Source: Hydractinia symbiolongicarpus
Lineage: Eukaryota > Cnidaria > Hydrozoa > Anthoathecata > Hydractiniidae
NCBI RefSeq assembly: GCF_029227915.1
Contig: NC_079881.1
Location: 17,709,501-17,769,500, forward strand
Direction of reading: 5' to 3'
Length of the DNA stretch: 60,000 nucleotides
Position numbers and translations under genes: made by a program. Under the pieces are notes generated by a model that was given only the letters and a program-made list of their open reading frames with translations, was not told the origin of the DNA and did no database searches. This document shows, in pieces, positions 1-13,534 of the stretch; the first letter of the stretch is position 1, and the number at the start of each line of letters is the position of its first letter.

Positions 1-1258
1 GTAAACTAACTTAAAATTTGTTAAAGCAAACAGTTTTAGACTGAGCATTCGTATAAAATAAAAGCATTTTCCTGGTTTTTGGGTGGAGTTTACATGATAT
101 CCGAAACAAACTTATACCGGCATTTCATTTCGTACCGCAATGACGCAATGTTTGTCGGGTTTACATGCGTCAGGACTTTGTACACATGCGCGGCAGCGTT
201 TTATACATGTGAATAGCTTTTCATACATGCAGAATAATTTTATATTAGGTAAATAGTTTTTTCATGACGTTCTCATACCAGTACAAGTTTTATTCCGGCC
301 GAAATCATGTAAACACGAACTGTGTCTCATACTGGTACGAGATTTGTACCGGTATGAGTTTTTTTTAGCACAAAACCATCTGGACACGATGCGGGTTTTA
401 AACATGTACTTACTGGTGCCTAATGTCAACGACTAACAAGAATTGCACAGCTGTTGTTTTTTTTAAAAAACTCAAACAACATCCTCACCAGTCCTCTTTC
501 ATTAATAACAACAAGGCTGAATATTAAAAAATGTCCGAGTTTTCGTTACTACTGCGGAGTACATTTACTTTCACTCACAATCATCATCCGAGGAAGAAGA
601 ATCGGAAGATAAGCCACTGTGTAAACAGTAAACACCAGGCCACCTTCTTCGTTCCCAGTAATTATAATCTTCGCCGTCAGTTTCCTCAGACGAATCATCG
701 TTGCTGTCATCATCACTGTCATCATCACTGTCATCATCACCCTCATCTCTAACAAGGGAAATTGATCTTAAACATGATATAAGTCGAACAGATGTAGCAA
801 AAACGACAACCGCAAAAATTAACGGCACGACGAACGCGGCGAAAGAGCAGCTACGGTAAACACAGTAAAAGAGCGATAACTACGGCAGATGCCAAGGTTA
901 CGGTGAACACATCAAAAGAGCGGCGACCAACACAATTGTCCAATCCGTTCCGTTTTGTTATTGCGTTGGATTTGCCTGAAGATCAACTTCCCTTGTTTGC
1001 TCTTTAAGAGAGAAAATGAAGATGACGTCACAGACTCTTATTGCGACCACGCAACTACTACATACTACTGTCCTAATGATTATGTTTCAGTATTCAATTT
1101 TTAGAAATGTATTAGTTCCATTACTTCAGAGCACTACATAATTTGGTAAGGTCAGCGCATTCAACATGCTTTGTTAACTACGATTTTGATGAAAGAAATT
1201 GGCCTACATTTGAGATAACTCCAAGTGTACCATCCTGTGTGTGTTGTTGTTGTTGCTG
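1..1258. other. Region downstream of RNF216, no confirmed gene
   Basis: This lies 3' of the RNF216-like stop codon. It holds repeated GTACCGGTA-type words at 100-360, including an imperfect hairpin at about 327-360 with 13-base arms and one mismatch. A 12-bp GAT/TCA-rich minisatellite sits near 690-740. On the minus strand, 571-755 reads as a very acidic Asp/Ser-rich segment ending in a stop codon, preceded by a possible splice acceptor (CCTTGTTAG). That could be a terminal exon of an unrecognised gene or a transposon exon. No homology is recognised and the low-complexity composition makes chance plausible. Confidence 0.3.
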
Positions 1259-4200
1259 CTACGGAAAACCAGCTCGATGTTCCGCCCATTCACGTTGTTG
1301 CTGCGCCATTCCTTCAAGTTCTTGTTGCAGAAGTTGCGCCCATTGAGGCTGGCGTCTTTCCATCCGGTCCGGATTTTGTGGCTGATCATGCTGCAATTCC
1401 GGATATTGTGGTTGGTTATGCATCCTCTCGCGTGGCTGTCTGACCCTTTCATTTATTTGGGGTAGGCGTTCCGCCCTCTCCTGTTGTTGTTGTTGCCGTC
1501 GTCTTTCCGCCCTTTCACGTTCCCAGTTAATACGCCGCGCCTGTCGTTGTCGTTGAATATTGAGTTGGACTAACTGGTATGCATGCCTTCTTTGCTGTTC
1601 ATGCAACTGCAACACACGTTCTTGCTCCTCCTGAAGACGTCTATTTTCTACACCGTTTTCTGCTTCACCAGGTGGTTTATTGTCTTTATTTTGCTTCTTT
1701 TCCTTTGCCTCGATTTTTGGACCAATTGGTGCTGATAAACCGCTAACATCAACATCTGAACAAGAAAAAACAGTCAAGACCCACTGGATTCAAATTAAAA
1801 TCCCACGACAAATTTTTCGTTAGAATAAGAAAAAGAAAACTTTAGGGTGATTTCAGAAGGCATACTTTAGGTTTTGCACAAACTTGATCTTACAAATTTT
1901 GACTAAAATTCCTTACATTAATTTTCCAGCTGTGTTAGGCCAACCTTATAGTTATTAGAACCTTATATTGTCCTTAAATGGAAATTATCTTTCAAAGTTT
2001 ATTGATAGAGCAGATTGTAAAAAAAAAATAAAAAAAATAATCTCGACAACTCGTGACAATTCTGCTAGTGGATACCCTGGTTTTGTATCAGCAATTTTAT
2101 AGGACAATACTGGCTCAGGGCAAACATACACTATTTTTTTGTAGAACCGTATCAAAATCTCTTGCTAATTCTCAGGACATCCTCAATAAAAAAGTAGATT
2201 TTTCTACAACCTTGAATTAATACGCGATACACGCATTTTACGTACAGTTCAAGAATATACGTAATAATTTCGCTTTATACAGCATTTCCATCCTTGCTAG
2301 GAACATATACAAGTAATTGGATTTTTACTGGGAATTTTTAAATGTGATTCACAATCTGCTAAAATTGTCTGCTCGGAAAAAAGATTCGCTTAGCGAAAAC
2401 AAATAATTCTGAGCCAATCAGAATAGCGATTTGACATACAAATTTAAATGTCCGCGCCGGGTAACCAATAGGCATCTGGTAAACTTGATGTGTATCTTGC
2501 GCCGCGATAAAAACAAAAAACTTACCCAACCTCTTCCTTTCTTCTTCTGCTTCTTTTTGTATTTCAGCCACAGCTCGATCATCATCCTCCTATCATTATA
2601 CGCAGAAAAAACGTGCTTTGAAATTCAATACATACAATATTTGATACCGTCAAAAAAGAAACATCTGTGGTTACATTGAAAAGACAGGCTTTGAAGAATA
2701 TAGCAAAAGAATACAAGATAACTATGCAATTACAATAAAGTAATGGAAACAAAAACACTTCTCAAACGATATGCTACAGCAACAGAGTTTGCAATGTTTA
2801 TGAAGATAAAAAGAAACGTCGAACAAGCAATGTTTGTAACATGGTTAAAGTGATGAAAATTATAAAAACCAAACACAAACTCACCGTTGGATCTGTCCAT
2901 AGACTACATTTTGTACATTTTGTACCTAAAAAATATAATTTTTTTGACACGTAGATTGCGAATTCACCGAATTGTGTCAGACACTTTCAACGGACTAGAG
3001 ACATGTTGACAAGATCTATCATACTCACACCCATGTCCTGGTTCACGAAAATGTTGACAAAAATGTCCATAGTCAATCTAAAATAAAATCAAGAGTCAAT
3101 CTAAAAAAACCAAGAAAGAATCAAATACGCAGACAAAGCGAAAACTATATACTTATGTCAAAAACTAGATTACTTTGTTTTGAAATCGCTTAGTTCGAGA
3201 AAACAAAATTTGTCTGTGTTTAGTGAGCATGTTTGCGTTTGCATGAAAGATGACATCTAACTTCGTCAACGAACATCAGGGAAAATTGCATCAAAATGTT
3301 TGTAAAAAAACGAAAACCATACTTTTGCTTGTCGGCAGATGTAACACATTTTTGCTCCGCATCGACATGTCATCTAGAAAGAATAAGCCTACCAGTTTTA
3401 TCACAGACGAACAATTTTGTGGAAAAACTGAAAAAAAGTAGTTAATCTTTCGATTAAAACTAAATTAGAAGAAATATGAGGTGATACATAAATGTCGATA
3501 AATAATGTTGTACAGCTGAAAAACTTGTTTTACAAGTCGTTTTCAAGAAATTCATGTTAAATTATTTTGATTAAATTATTCTCCCTAAAATTATGTCATA
3601 ACTTTTGCCCTGTCAAATGATATAGGTAAAACCTTGACAACAAGGGTCAATGAAGAGAACAGAAAACACTAAAAAGTTCTAACTGCTTTTAGTTAAAGAT
3701 GTCTAAAAAAATTTAAAGGTGCCTGGTATGGGTACCAGGCACCTTTAAATTTTTTTAGACATCTTTGAAACTTCGGATCTGCTTGTTCGTTATAGAAAAC
3801 AAGTTTCAAAAGGTTTTAAGATTATACTTACAAAATATTATACAGACCAACACGCAACTCCCAAATTCTGTGCATTCAACAAAATTAAAATGGACTTGTA
3901 CAGGCAAATTAGCACCATTTTTAATTTTTTTTTGGTATTTTTTGTTATGTTTCAATGTTTCAGTAACCTTTACATGAAGCAACCAGTTTTTTGAGCTCTA
4001 CCACATAATTTCAACAATATCTATCACCTCAAATTCTCTTGAAGCAACCAGTTTTTTGAGCTCTACCACATAATTTCAACAATATCTATCACCTCAAATT
4101 CTCTTGAAGCAACCAAAGCTAATAATAAAATAACCACCTTGTTACATCCACTTGATTTCAAGAATATTGTTTTGCACTGCCAACATGCACGCACTTTTGC

Positions 4201-7200
4201 TTCCGTCATCTTCTCTTCACTAAAGAAACGAAAAAAACACTATGCACAGAACAACATGAGAAAGAACAAATAACTTTTTAAAGGTCTTTTTACCAGCATT
4301 TATATTTACAAGATCTGTTAGTGCAGGAATCCCTCTTAAAGGCTTATTTTTTGAGATTGTATAGAGTGTATTTTTTCAAATTTCACAGGATTTTCCGGAT
4401 GCTAAACACCTCGTATTCAACTGTCACAACTGATAGTATGTATCATACTTATCTCTCTTTTAATGAAGTCAACACATTTCGAATAGCATGTCAATTTTTA
4501 ACACTCAAAAGGTACTCTTCACAAAATGTAAATTTAAAGAAATTAATCGGTACGAAAACCACACGATAGGAGCATAAAACAGACTTGTTTATCACCAAGC
4601 ATCCCTTACTATGTTGTACGAAGGTTTTTCACAGTTTTCTTCTCCACTTCTTTACAAGGCAGTCCAAAATGTTCATTCCATTCTTCTTGGCAATATCGAC
4701 ATGTCTCCTATGAATGTTAAAAATACTGCCATTACTATACACACCTTTGCAGAATTTGATAATTGTATTGGTATTAAAAGAATTAACTTCAGCCTTTTAA
4801 ATTCCCACGGCACTAATTAATTGATGACACCAATACCAACGTGTAAATGAAGTCCAAACATTTTTGCTCTAAATCTTTCACTGCATTCAACTGTTGTTCA
4901 TTTACAGAAGCATCAACCCCAAAATAAAGGTGGTTTCCAGGCAAATAATTTCCAGCGATGCCGCAAGTTTATCAGACTTTAAATGCTTAAAAACTGTGTG
5001 CATGAACGTTTTCAACAAAACACAGAGCAATAAAAAATTAGCAAGAGGAATATCCATAAACCAAATCTATTACCTTCAAACAGGATGGATTTTGACAACG
5101 AAACACTTTATCACCATCTGCCATTTCTGCTGCAAATTCACATCCAGGACATCTTAAAAAAGAAAGAAGATTTTTTAACATCGGCACCACTCACAACACC
5201 TATAGCAGATTTAATTTTAACAATTAAAATTGAGGAATGCATTCATTTCGAAAGCCAGAGGGAACTTGTGTTTAAAAAAGGGGGAGGCTGGAAGGCTCCG
5301 AACGTGGAGAGGGCATTCAATCAAAAGGCAGGGCTTTTATTGAAGAGGCAGAGATGACGTTTATTTCAGAGGCAGCGAGGCCGTTTATTTGAAAGTCAAA
5401 GAGGGATTTTACACAAGCAGGATGGGGGGAGTCATCATATAGCATTTATATCTGTCAGATGGCAAATATCTCTACATTAGGAGAGTTCGATAGGCTTTGG
5501 GAGCAATTGTAACACTTCCTATGAATTCCTTTATTTTAAATCAAAGAGATTTGAAGTTAACCTGTTTGTTTTGAACTTCCATTTTGCATTTTAAAGAATT
5601 TTAATTCACTGCAGAGCTTCTCTGCCACCACAAAATAATGAAAACCAAACCTGAACAAAAATCTTACCTAACTAGATTGTCAATGTTTGCTAGCTTCAAA
5701 TCTTCATCTTTTACTCGCTCGTAATATCTCTGCATGATACTTTCAGGTAATGCTTTCTTCATTTGACCTGTAGTGAAAAGGTTACATTGTCCATGTAGAA
5801 AGATAAAAACCTGGATTCAAAATTCATTTTCGGCTTATTCCACATCTTAATACAGGCAAAATGTTGAGAAACTTTCTTCTAAGTTGTGTGTTACCAACTT
5901 AAAATTCGATAACACATCTTCTTTTTATATTATTATTATATATATCATGTTTAACAGCATGAGTATCAATGGGGGAAGGAACAACTTTCTTGGTCCAGAT
6001 AACATGCTTATATTTAAAAATACTTCTGTTCTCTACAGCGTACTTTAATCTCAGTATAAAAAGTTACGTTGAGATGTAACGTATTTGTGATATATAGTGA
6101 AAATGATGTTAATTAGTGGCTTTGTTCTGTACTGTAATGGAAAGTCAAAACATCTTAGCTGATAAGGTGCAAAATACCTAGATTATGATACAAATACCAT
6201 AACTGCCATATACGCTACTAAACCATGCGCTGTGTTTTTTATCATTCCATATTATTACTGGGCAAATTTTGTAGTAATGAAATATATTAGCTACGTTCAC
6301 TTAAAAGAAAGAATTTGTCATACGCACCCAATTCAAAAAAACAAAAAATTTCAGACACTAAATCAAAAAGGCATTGTTTACACTTACTAAAACAAATTTT
6401 CACACTTACTAAAAGGAAAGGTACTGTCACATCCATCCGTCATACAAGACAGATGAATATTCCCTTCACCAAATGTTGCTTCCTTGGAATAGCGCTGTAA
6501 GCAATCCACACAGAAGAGATGACCCTACAAAAACATCAATTTTGTTTTACCAAGCATATCTGCTTTGCTGTGTTTTCCTAATAATCTCAGACGTCATAGA
6601 AGTCATTTGGCAAAAAAATATAATATATTTAACCATGATAAAACAAAATACAGAGACCACTGCAAACTTGTAACAGAGAGGAAAGTATAAACAAACCTCA
6701 AGACATTGAATCATGTCTTCGAATGCTGCATCACCATAGCAACATCCACATTCAATAGCCTGACCCTCCTTTAACAAAAAAGAAAATATGTTACTGCAAC
6801 ACATTGTGTAAGATCACATGAAAAATCAGTTTTGCCTGTTGCAACCAACACTGATTTATTTATCTACATTATGAGATCCAACTTTCTGTCTGTGGCTCAA
6901 TTTTTATGGATCTTCCTGAAAGGCTACATCTGTCAAATACGTGTTATTAATATATTTTTTTCCGTTTAATTGATTTTTACTGTGCAGAATGCTACAAATC
7001 GTTTGTTCAGAAAAGCAATAATAAGCAATAATTGTAATACAGGATAAGTATATCAAAGAAAGATATTTTGACGGGCGAAACAATTGAAAGTGCAAAATGC
7101 AATAAGAATAGTTACATTTAACCCAAGGTTTTTTACCTCTTCATATTGTTCCATATTTAAAGCAACAGCTGCTTTGTAATTATCTTTCTATGATGAAAGA

Positions 7201-10200
7201 AACATTTTTTTGTTAATAGCAAATCAAAACACAGCAAGCAGGACTGGAGTTTCTTGGCTAGCTTTAACCACAAAGTTTAGATATTTTAGGGGGTATTTAA
7301 CTTCACACAAAGGCAGTTTCAAAACTGTCTTACATTTCACAGATAAATAACCTTGGTAGAGCTTTCTTTTCAAATGCAAGAGGTCTTGAGTTCAAACCTT
7401 AGCCGAATCTTGCCAGGGAGTAAAAAAAGTGTAAATCTATCCATTCTGCTTAGCGTTCAGCATGAGCATACAACTATTATCTTAGGAAGTTTTCTACTTC
7501 AACGATGGCTCCTCTTGCACGGCTTTCGTAGCTGGGAGCTTTAAATACACTAGGACCTCCTTTAATAACAGTAAAAATAGGAACTGAAGAGGCTATCCTG
7601 GGTCAACAATCCTAATAATAATAATAAGAAGAAGAATGAAAAAAACTTTAAACAATTGAAAAAAAATTAAATATTTGGAAACTACCTATAATTTATGTAA
7701 TCAATTTTTTCCTAAAAACCTTCATAAAATGTTTTAGTTTAAACAATTTTTGACAATTGTACTGACACAAATATCCATGTGTTAAAAAAGCAGGCGAGCA
7801 AATAAATATCATACATCACAACAGAAAATTTCGGGTAAAAAAAATAGAAGAGGGGGACTCACTTCAACTTCAGAGTGTTTCTCTTTTTTCAAGCTCTCAA
7901 TATCTTGCTGTAGCTGCGTATCAAGCTCGGATGGTAAAACAATACTTTTCCTTCGTCCTTTCATAAATGAACCAATAACAGTTTGCCCTACTTCTAGAAA
8001 AATACAACACAAACTTATTGCACAAGATGCAGCAAATACTTCACTTTCTGTATATGATTCTTTTACTTTCAACAAATAGTGGGGTTGTATTTCTTAAAAT
8101 TTGCATCTCTTTACTAACTTGTGCTTACATTTAGCCTTACAGCTTACCTCCTACTTTAAAAGAGTTCCTCTTATCGTGTTTATCTTAAATTTTGATACTT
8201 GTCCTGGATTTACGGAATAAAACTCAAAATAATAAAGCAAATTATAAAGTCAAATTTTCTTTTGTTTACAACTATCATTTTGTAGTAAATTTTTTTTAGG
8301 AATAAACTAAGTTTGACGTCGTCTACTGGATGGCAAAAAAAGCCCCCTCCCCCCATCTATTCACCAGGGCTCTATTTTTTCTTTTTATTTCTGGTATTAG
8401 AAAGGAAAAAAGAAGCTCTAGGGACAAGATGGATGAAACATGTTTTACTTTTTTATTTTCATATCGGCATTTACGTGTTTCATCCTCATTTTAAAGAACA
8501 CTATTGACTCTTAGATCCTGGTTGCATGAATTTTTATTTGCAAGTCAAGGTGCTAGGTTGCACCCAAACCCCATGCTATAAGTTTGACCAGTAGATGTCT
8601 TAGTTCCCCGTGGTTGTTACAATGATCAAAGTCTGTAAGCGTTTAAGACAGTCTAAATCAAAGACGCTTACAGAATCTAACAACAGAAACTCTATGTGCA
8701 ACAGGTTTCTACAGGCTTTCCTGTGCGGTTTTTACACTTATAACAGAAGTCGGAAAGGGCCACTCTACTTTCTAGGACATTAAAATAGCAAAAAAGACCC
8801 TGGAAACAAAGTTGGGAAAGAGCAATAACACGGTTTACTAATAAGAAATTCATTTTGTTGAAACCGTCTTATGAAGGAAGAAGCAAAACAAGTTATAACT
8901 CATTTCCAATACCTGATTCAAACTCATCTTTAGTACCAAACAAAACATAATAAATATAATAATAAATATGGAAAACTGCTCTGTATTATACTGTGGCTAA
9001 AGTCAGTGAAATCATCATCCAGTAGTGGACATTACAAGCCACACCCCAGGCTTGTAATGCCAAGGGACTTTTATACAATCAACACAATCAACACAAAACA
9101 ATGCGACTGACAAGAAGCTTCTTCTCTAGCTAATATTTTGCATCTTTAAAAATCTTGCAAACAAATCAAGTAATATTATTATTAATATTACTTTTGGGAC
9201 AAGTAAATACTTTGAGTTGATTTTCAATTACTTTTTTTAAGTGGAAGGTAAGCTTTAAGGCTAGATGCAAAACAAAAAAAATTGTAAAAAACTTTTGAAT
9301 TCTAAATGGATGTAATTTCTATATCGTGAAAAACAAACACATACTTGCTTCTCCAGATTGGATTTTTTTTAAAGCACTGTCTAACTTGCAGAAAGATGCT
9401 TTATAACAATTTTTGTTGTTTGCCAACATATTTCGAATTACCTTTGTTGACACCTAAAAGATAAGAAGAGATATCATTAAAGTCATTGTCAGTGTTAAAC
9501 GTGACTATTACTTAAAAGACCTTCTGAAATGTGACATATAACTTTTATAATTCGGTTTTTCTCAAATTAAGTTTTGGGCGCTGCATATCTTCTCCCCTAT
9601 TTTATTTACTGCACACGTGTTAATGTCAATGTACTTAACTCTGGCTACACCTTATAATACTGTTCCTTGTTGTGTGAACTACGATAATTTGATTGATAAT
9701 TGGGTTGGTAGAATTAAAAATAATGTATGTTTGAGATTTAAAATCTACGTTAGGAGAATAAATTTTTGACAGAACTAATTTTCGCAAGAGATTTTTTAGA
9801 CACAATTTAATTTTTATGAAATCTTGTTTCTAAAGTTCACATATTTAAGAATTATATTTCACAAGAATGTTCTGTCTATCTATACCAAGAGATAGACCAA
9901 ACACTTTATATTTCATTTATTAACTGGTAGTTGCTTTGTTTGGGTTTTTAGAAACCAGCATTATTTTCAAAATATTTACTTGTAAAAATGGTTGTAAAAA
10001 ACAGGTTTTGTTAAAGAAAAAAAACGTTTAATTTGAATTTCATTGTATCAATTTTTCAAAAAAAATGTACAAAAAAGGAACATTCGGATATCCATATATA
10101 TAATTTTTTCAAAGTATTCTGAACCAAAGTTTATTTTTTGTCACAAGAAGAGTCTAACACACAAATTCGATGCCATTTTCATTGTAGCTTAATGCTGCGA

Positions 10201-13200
10201 TGAATGCTGATATTAAAAATGCAGTGGATTTAAATTTATCAACATTCCTTGCTGTTTTTCTGGCGAAGTGATGCGAGATTTTGGATTTAAGTTGATTTTT
10301 GAGCTTGTATGTTGCTAGCTATGTCACCAATTCTCTGCCGAAGTTGTGTGTTTACGTTTTTAGTTACCATGTTTTATAAAGCCCATAGTGAAGGCTTTTT
10401 AGCCAATCAGCGCAGCGGATTTCCTGTATAAACCAGCTGAAAATAGCTATTGGTTAATAATGTTCTATAACGGCTTTTATATAAAAGACTTTTATGTACG
10501 AGACACAAAATAAAGATTGCTATATAGTTTTCATTCACATATAAATTATATATATGTAGGAAATAAAGAAAAATTAGTCTAAATAATTTTTCAAAAAAGA
10601 AAATTGATGTCACTATTGTAGCCAGGAATAAGACCCTCCTCTGAAAATCTATTGCTTGCCCAAGTGGATTGTTGTTATAAATGCCACTGTCACTTTTGCG
10701 CCCAGCTTCTCCAATATCCACAAGAATAAATTCATATTTGGCATTACACATAGCTAGTAAAACAATACTGAACGACTTTTTACAGTTAAAAAAACAAGGA
10801 TCCACTTGCATTTGGAGCTTGGATGGACCACATGCTTGTTATCTATGGCTCCAAGGCAGTGGGGAAAGTTTCATAGTTCCATAAATTTGTTTGAATTTGC
10901 AACAATTCATTTGGTGAACTAGGTGCACTCATGTAGCCTTTATCACACAGAACATTACAGATAACGTTTGTTGTTTCCTTAATTATCCTGCACACTGTTG
11001 TTGGACTAACACGATAACTTGATGCTATAGTGAATTAAGAATCCCCAGTAACAAGATAACGGCAGCAGTTGTGGTTGGGCAAAACTTTTATGACTTTGAA
11101 ATAAACAGACCAACCCAAGAGAGCAACAGCTCAAATTTTTGACACTACATGCGAAAGTTTTTTAAAAAATATTTACTGTCGAACAAATACATATCTTTAA
11201 TCAGCAATAAAAAACACTTTTCTCTTGCCGGTTATTAAAAACTGTGCGAACCCAGCACCATTTCTTTTTCTGTGCACGTTTAAAAGTCCTTTTTCTGAAA
11301 ATCATTAACAAAACAATTTTTTCTCTCAAAAGTAGAAGCCGTTTCACAGCCGCCATTTTTGACTGATCAGATTTGTTAAGCGGGTACTGTCTGAGCGGTA
11401 AACATGGCTGCACGGAGAACTCGCAGAAAGATTTCTCTGATGGAAATTGCGCTTTACCATGGAATGGTAAAAAGCAGGAAAATATGCAAACCTGTGGGAA
11501 GTTATTCTGCAGAACCATAACAACTTGGTGGCGATAATCCCAACTATATGAAGATGAACTCTAAGAAGATATAAAACTGATGTTACAAATAATTATAAAA
11601 TATTGAAATTCTAAATTTGAGCATAAGTTTGCTCATCATGATGGAATAGGAACAAAACAATCTTGACTGGCAGTTAGTCCTATGGTTTCTTTTTTGGACA
11701 GATTTTATATCCATAATTAAAAACAAGGGGGTTGTCATTATTCCTTGATAAAATTCCAGAGCATTTTAAACATTTCAGAATAAACAGTTTTCCATTGCAA
11801 GAGATGAAATATTTCTCCAATACCTGTCCACTTTGACCTGGGCTTGGTCTTAGTTTTTCTGCTTTTGTATAATCTTTGAAGTCTAACAGGTAAACCACCA
11901 AACTAAAAAGGAGGTAACATTACATTTTTACCGCTACACAAATCTAAACCGAGAACAGGAAAACTCTTTTTAATCAGGGTTTTAGATTTCCAAAGTGATA
12001 TAAAACATATTTATACAAAAACTATTGACGAGAACCTGTTAACAAGTTCAGTAAGATTTAGTGTTCCTGGTTGATCTTTTATTAATTTCTCTAAATATTT
12101 AATGTCAACATCTTCGATAATTGATTTCTATGAAATAAAGAATATGGATGTTAGAATTTAAGGTAACCAAAAATAGGCCTAAAAATAATTTACGGTGTCA
12201 TGTGATCAAAAAATGTATGGTAGTAAAAATAAAAAAAATCATTAGCCTGTGGATACTATAATTAGGATGTGGTTATAATTTTTGATTACAAAGCCCTAGT
12301 TTTTAAACTGGCTCACAGACAGACAGAGTATATATATCATTAAACCATTCGGAATTCACAGCGCGTAACAAGTAATTATACTTACTATTTGGTTTCTAGC
12401 ATTTTCAAAATATCCAGGCATATCTCTAGTCAGCATGGAAAAATCTTTCTGCTCAGGTTTAGCAACTGTAAAAGTACTGGAAGTTGGTGTTTGAGAATTG
12501 CAGCTTGGTAGAGAAGTTGAAGAAGAGCTTGTTTTTATTTTATTTGGATGTGGCGTTTTATTATTTTCTGCTGGTAGACACTCCTCACTGTGACCTACAG
12601 TGCTATTATTGACTTTAGGGCTTTTACTAAATAAAGTATTTGATTTTTCAGCTCTATTAGATGCTGCAGAATTTGATTCTTTGTCCTGTATTTTTATTTT
12701 AGTCTCTGGTTTATCAACATTATCCAAGAATGTAAACACACCACTTAAGTTATTTTTTTCCTCACAAAAACTCTGCTTACTATTTAAAGGCTTTTTGGAT
12801 GGCGGAGGTTCACTGTATGAGTATTCTTGTTTACGTTTTCTATTTTCATTTAGAATTGGTGTTGAAAGACAACCAGTGTTTTTACTGCCAGATGCACCAA
12901 TAAATAAAATATCATCCTTGTCATAAACAGGATGTTTGACCAGTTCCGCCTTAGTTGATTGTTCCTCTAATACGGTAACCTCCTGACTGGTAAACAATTC
13001 ATCATCATCTGGAAATAATTCAGCACCAAGAGAATTACTTGATGAATCAGATGCATCTTTTATAGGTTCTCTATAAGTTGGTACTTTCCTGTTACGGTAT
13101 GTTTCCAAGTCCTTAGCTATCTCTTCACTGGATGTATCACCATCTGGATCAGGTGCTTTTTCATCTTCGGAATCAAGAAGGGAAGATTCCCTCCTGAGAG

Positions 13201-13534
13201 GTATTATCTTGTCAAGGTTCACAATTTGATCTTGCAACAAACTTTTATCACCTTTACTATTTGGTAAAACCTTATTTTCATACCCAGTCCCATTAGGTAC
13301 ATTGCTTGCTAAACCTGGATAAAACTGATTATCTTGTGGATCCCTGAAAGCATTAGGTAGCACAAAATCATCAGGAAGTTCTAAAAGTCGTTCTATACAA
13401 GATGGTAACACGAGCACGTAGTTCTCTACTCCTACATTTTCAATAACATCGTCACATATGTATTTAATGGTTGCGTTTTTGTGTTGTGGAAAAATAGCAG
13501 TAAGCTCATTTATGGTTTCTTGTTTGGCAGACAT
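1259..13534 (-). CDS. RNF216: RNF216/TRIAD3-like RBR E3 ubiquitin-protein ligase (17 coding exons)
   Basis: An RBR ligase moves ubiquitin from an E2 to a RING2 cysteine and then to substrate. Exons, high to low coordinate: 13534-12386, 12127-12036, 11902-11824, 9453-9345, 7993-7863, 7187-7137, 6768-6697, 6524-6410, 5767-5668, 5152-5074, 4707-4610, 4219-4138, 3373-3323, 3077-3029, 2925-2885, 2589-2526, 1755-1259. Phases match at every junction, giving 2,859 nt or 952 aa, close to the usual RNF216 length. Exon 1 is acidic, with a possible CUE-like N-terminus. RING1 starts with CGCC (from about residue 544) and continues GHLFC..C. An IBR follows. RING2 has CWQC (704-707), GCNK with the predicted catalytic Cys717, and MTCRCGAKMCYIC. 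The tail is Glu/Arg/Gln-rich. The exon 2 (GTTCTC), exon 7 (GTTTGT) and exon 12 (GTGGTT) donors are weak, so those junctions are the least certain. Confidence 0.88.
3695..3766. repeat. Perfect hairpin, 34-bp arms, 4-nt loop (RNF216 intron 12)
   Basis: Positions 3695-3728 are exactly the reverse complement of 3733-3766, with TGGG between them. The stem carries GGTGCCTGGTA next to the loop and AAAGATGTC at its base. It lies in the intron between the exon with the catalytic cysteine and the exon finishing RING2. Perfect arms imply a recent origin, such as a tiny foldback element or a replication-slippage palindrome, or selection for a folded RNA. No function is claimed. Confidence 0.9.
3976..4115. 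repeat. 65-bp exact tandem duplication plus partial third unit
   Basis: The unit starting GAAGCAACCAG occurs at 3976-4040 and again at 4041-4105 with no visible difference. Its first 10 bases start a third time at 4106. It sits in RNF216 intron 12, about 22 bases from the exon 12 donor on the gene's strand. Confidence 0.9.
9030..9059. repeat. Short hairpin, 11-bp perfect arms
   Basis: CATTACAAGCC at 9030-9040 is the reverse complement of 9049-9059, with an 8-nt loop. It lies in RNF216 intron 4. It is probably a MITE or palindrome remnant; nothing else supports a function. Confidence 0.5.
10500..11354 (-). pseudogene. PIF/Harbinger (HARBI1-like) transposase relic
   Basis: Minus-strand reading gives, in order: an N-terminal piece ending in WVRTVFNNR (about 11354-11201); after a gap, a helix-turn-helix-like piece with YRVSPTTVCRIIKE (about 11090-10980); the DDE motif GAIDNKHV (about 10852-10829); and EFILVDIGEAGRKSD with a second acidic residue (about 10740-10690). 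These match the order in HARBI1/Harbinger DDE transposases. In-frame stops, frameshifts and loss of the N-terminal-to-core linker show an internally deleted dead copy. It lies in RNF216 intron 3 (11823-9454), in the gene's own orientation. Terminal repeats were not located. Confidence 0.75.

Noticed and set aside
531-755. His-rich open frame
   Set aside because: It is produced by the CATCAC minisatellite; there is no start context or homology.
1143-1443. Plus-strand frames rich in Cys or Val
   Set aside because: They are antisense shadows of the Gln-rich last exon of the RNF216-like gene.
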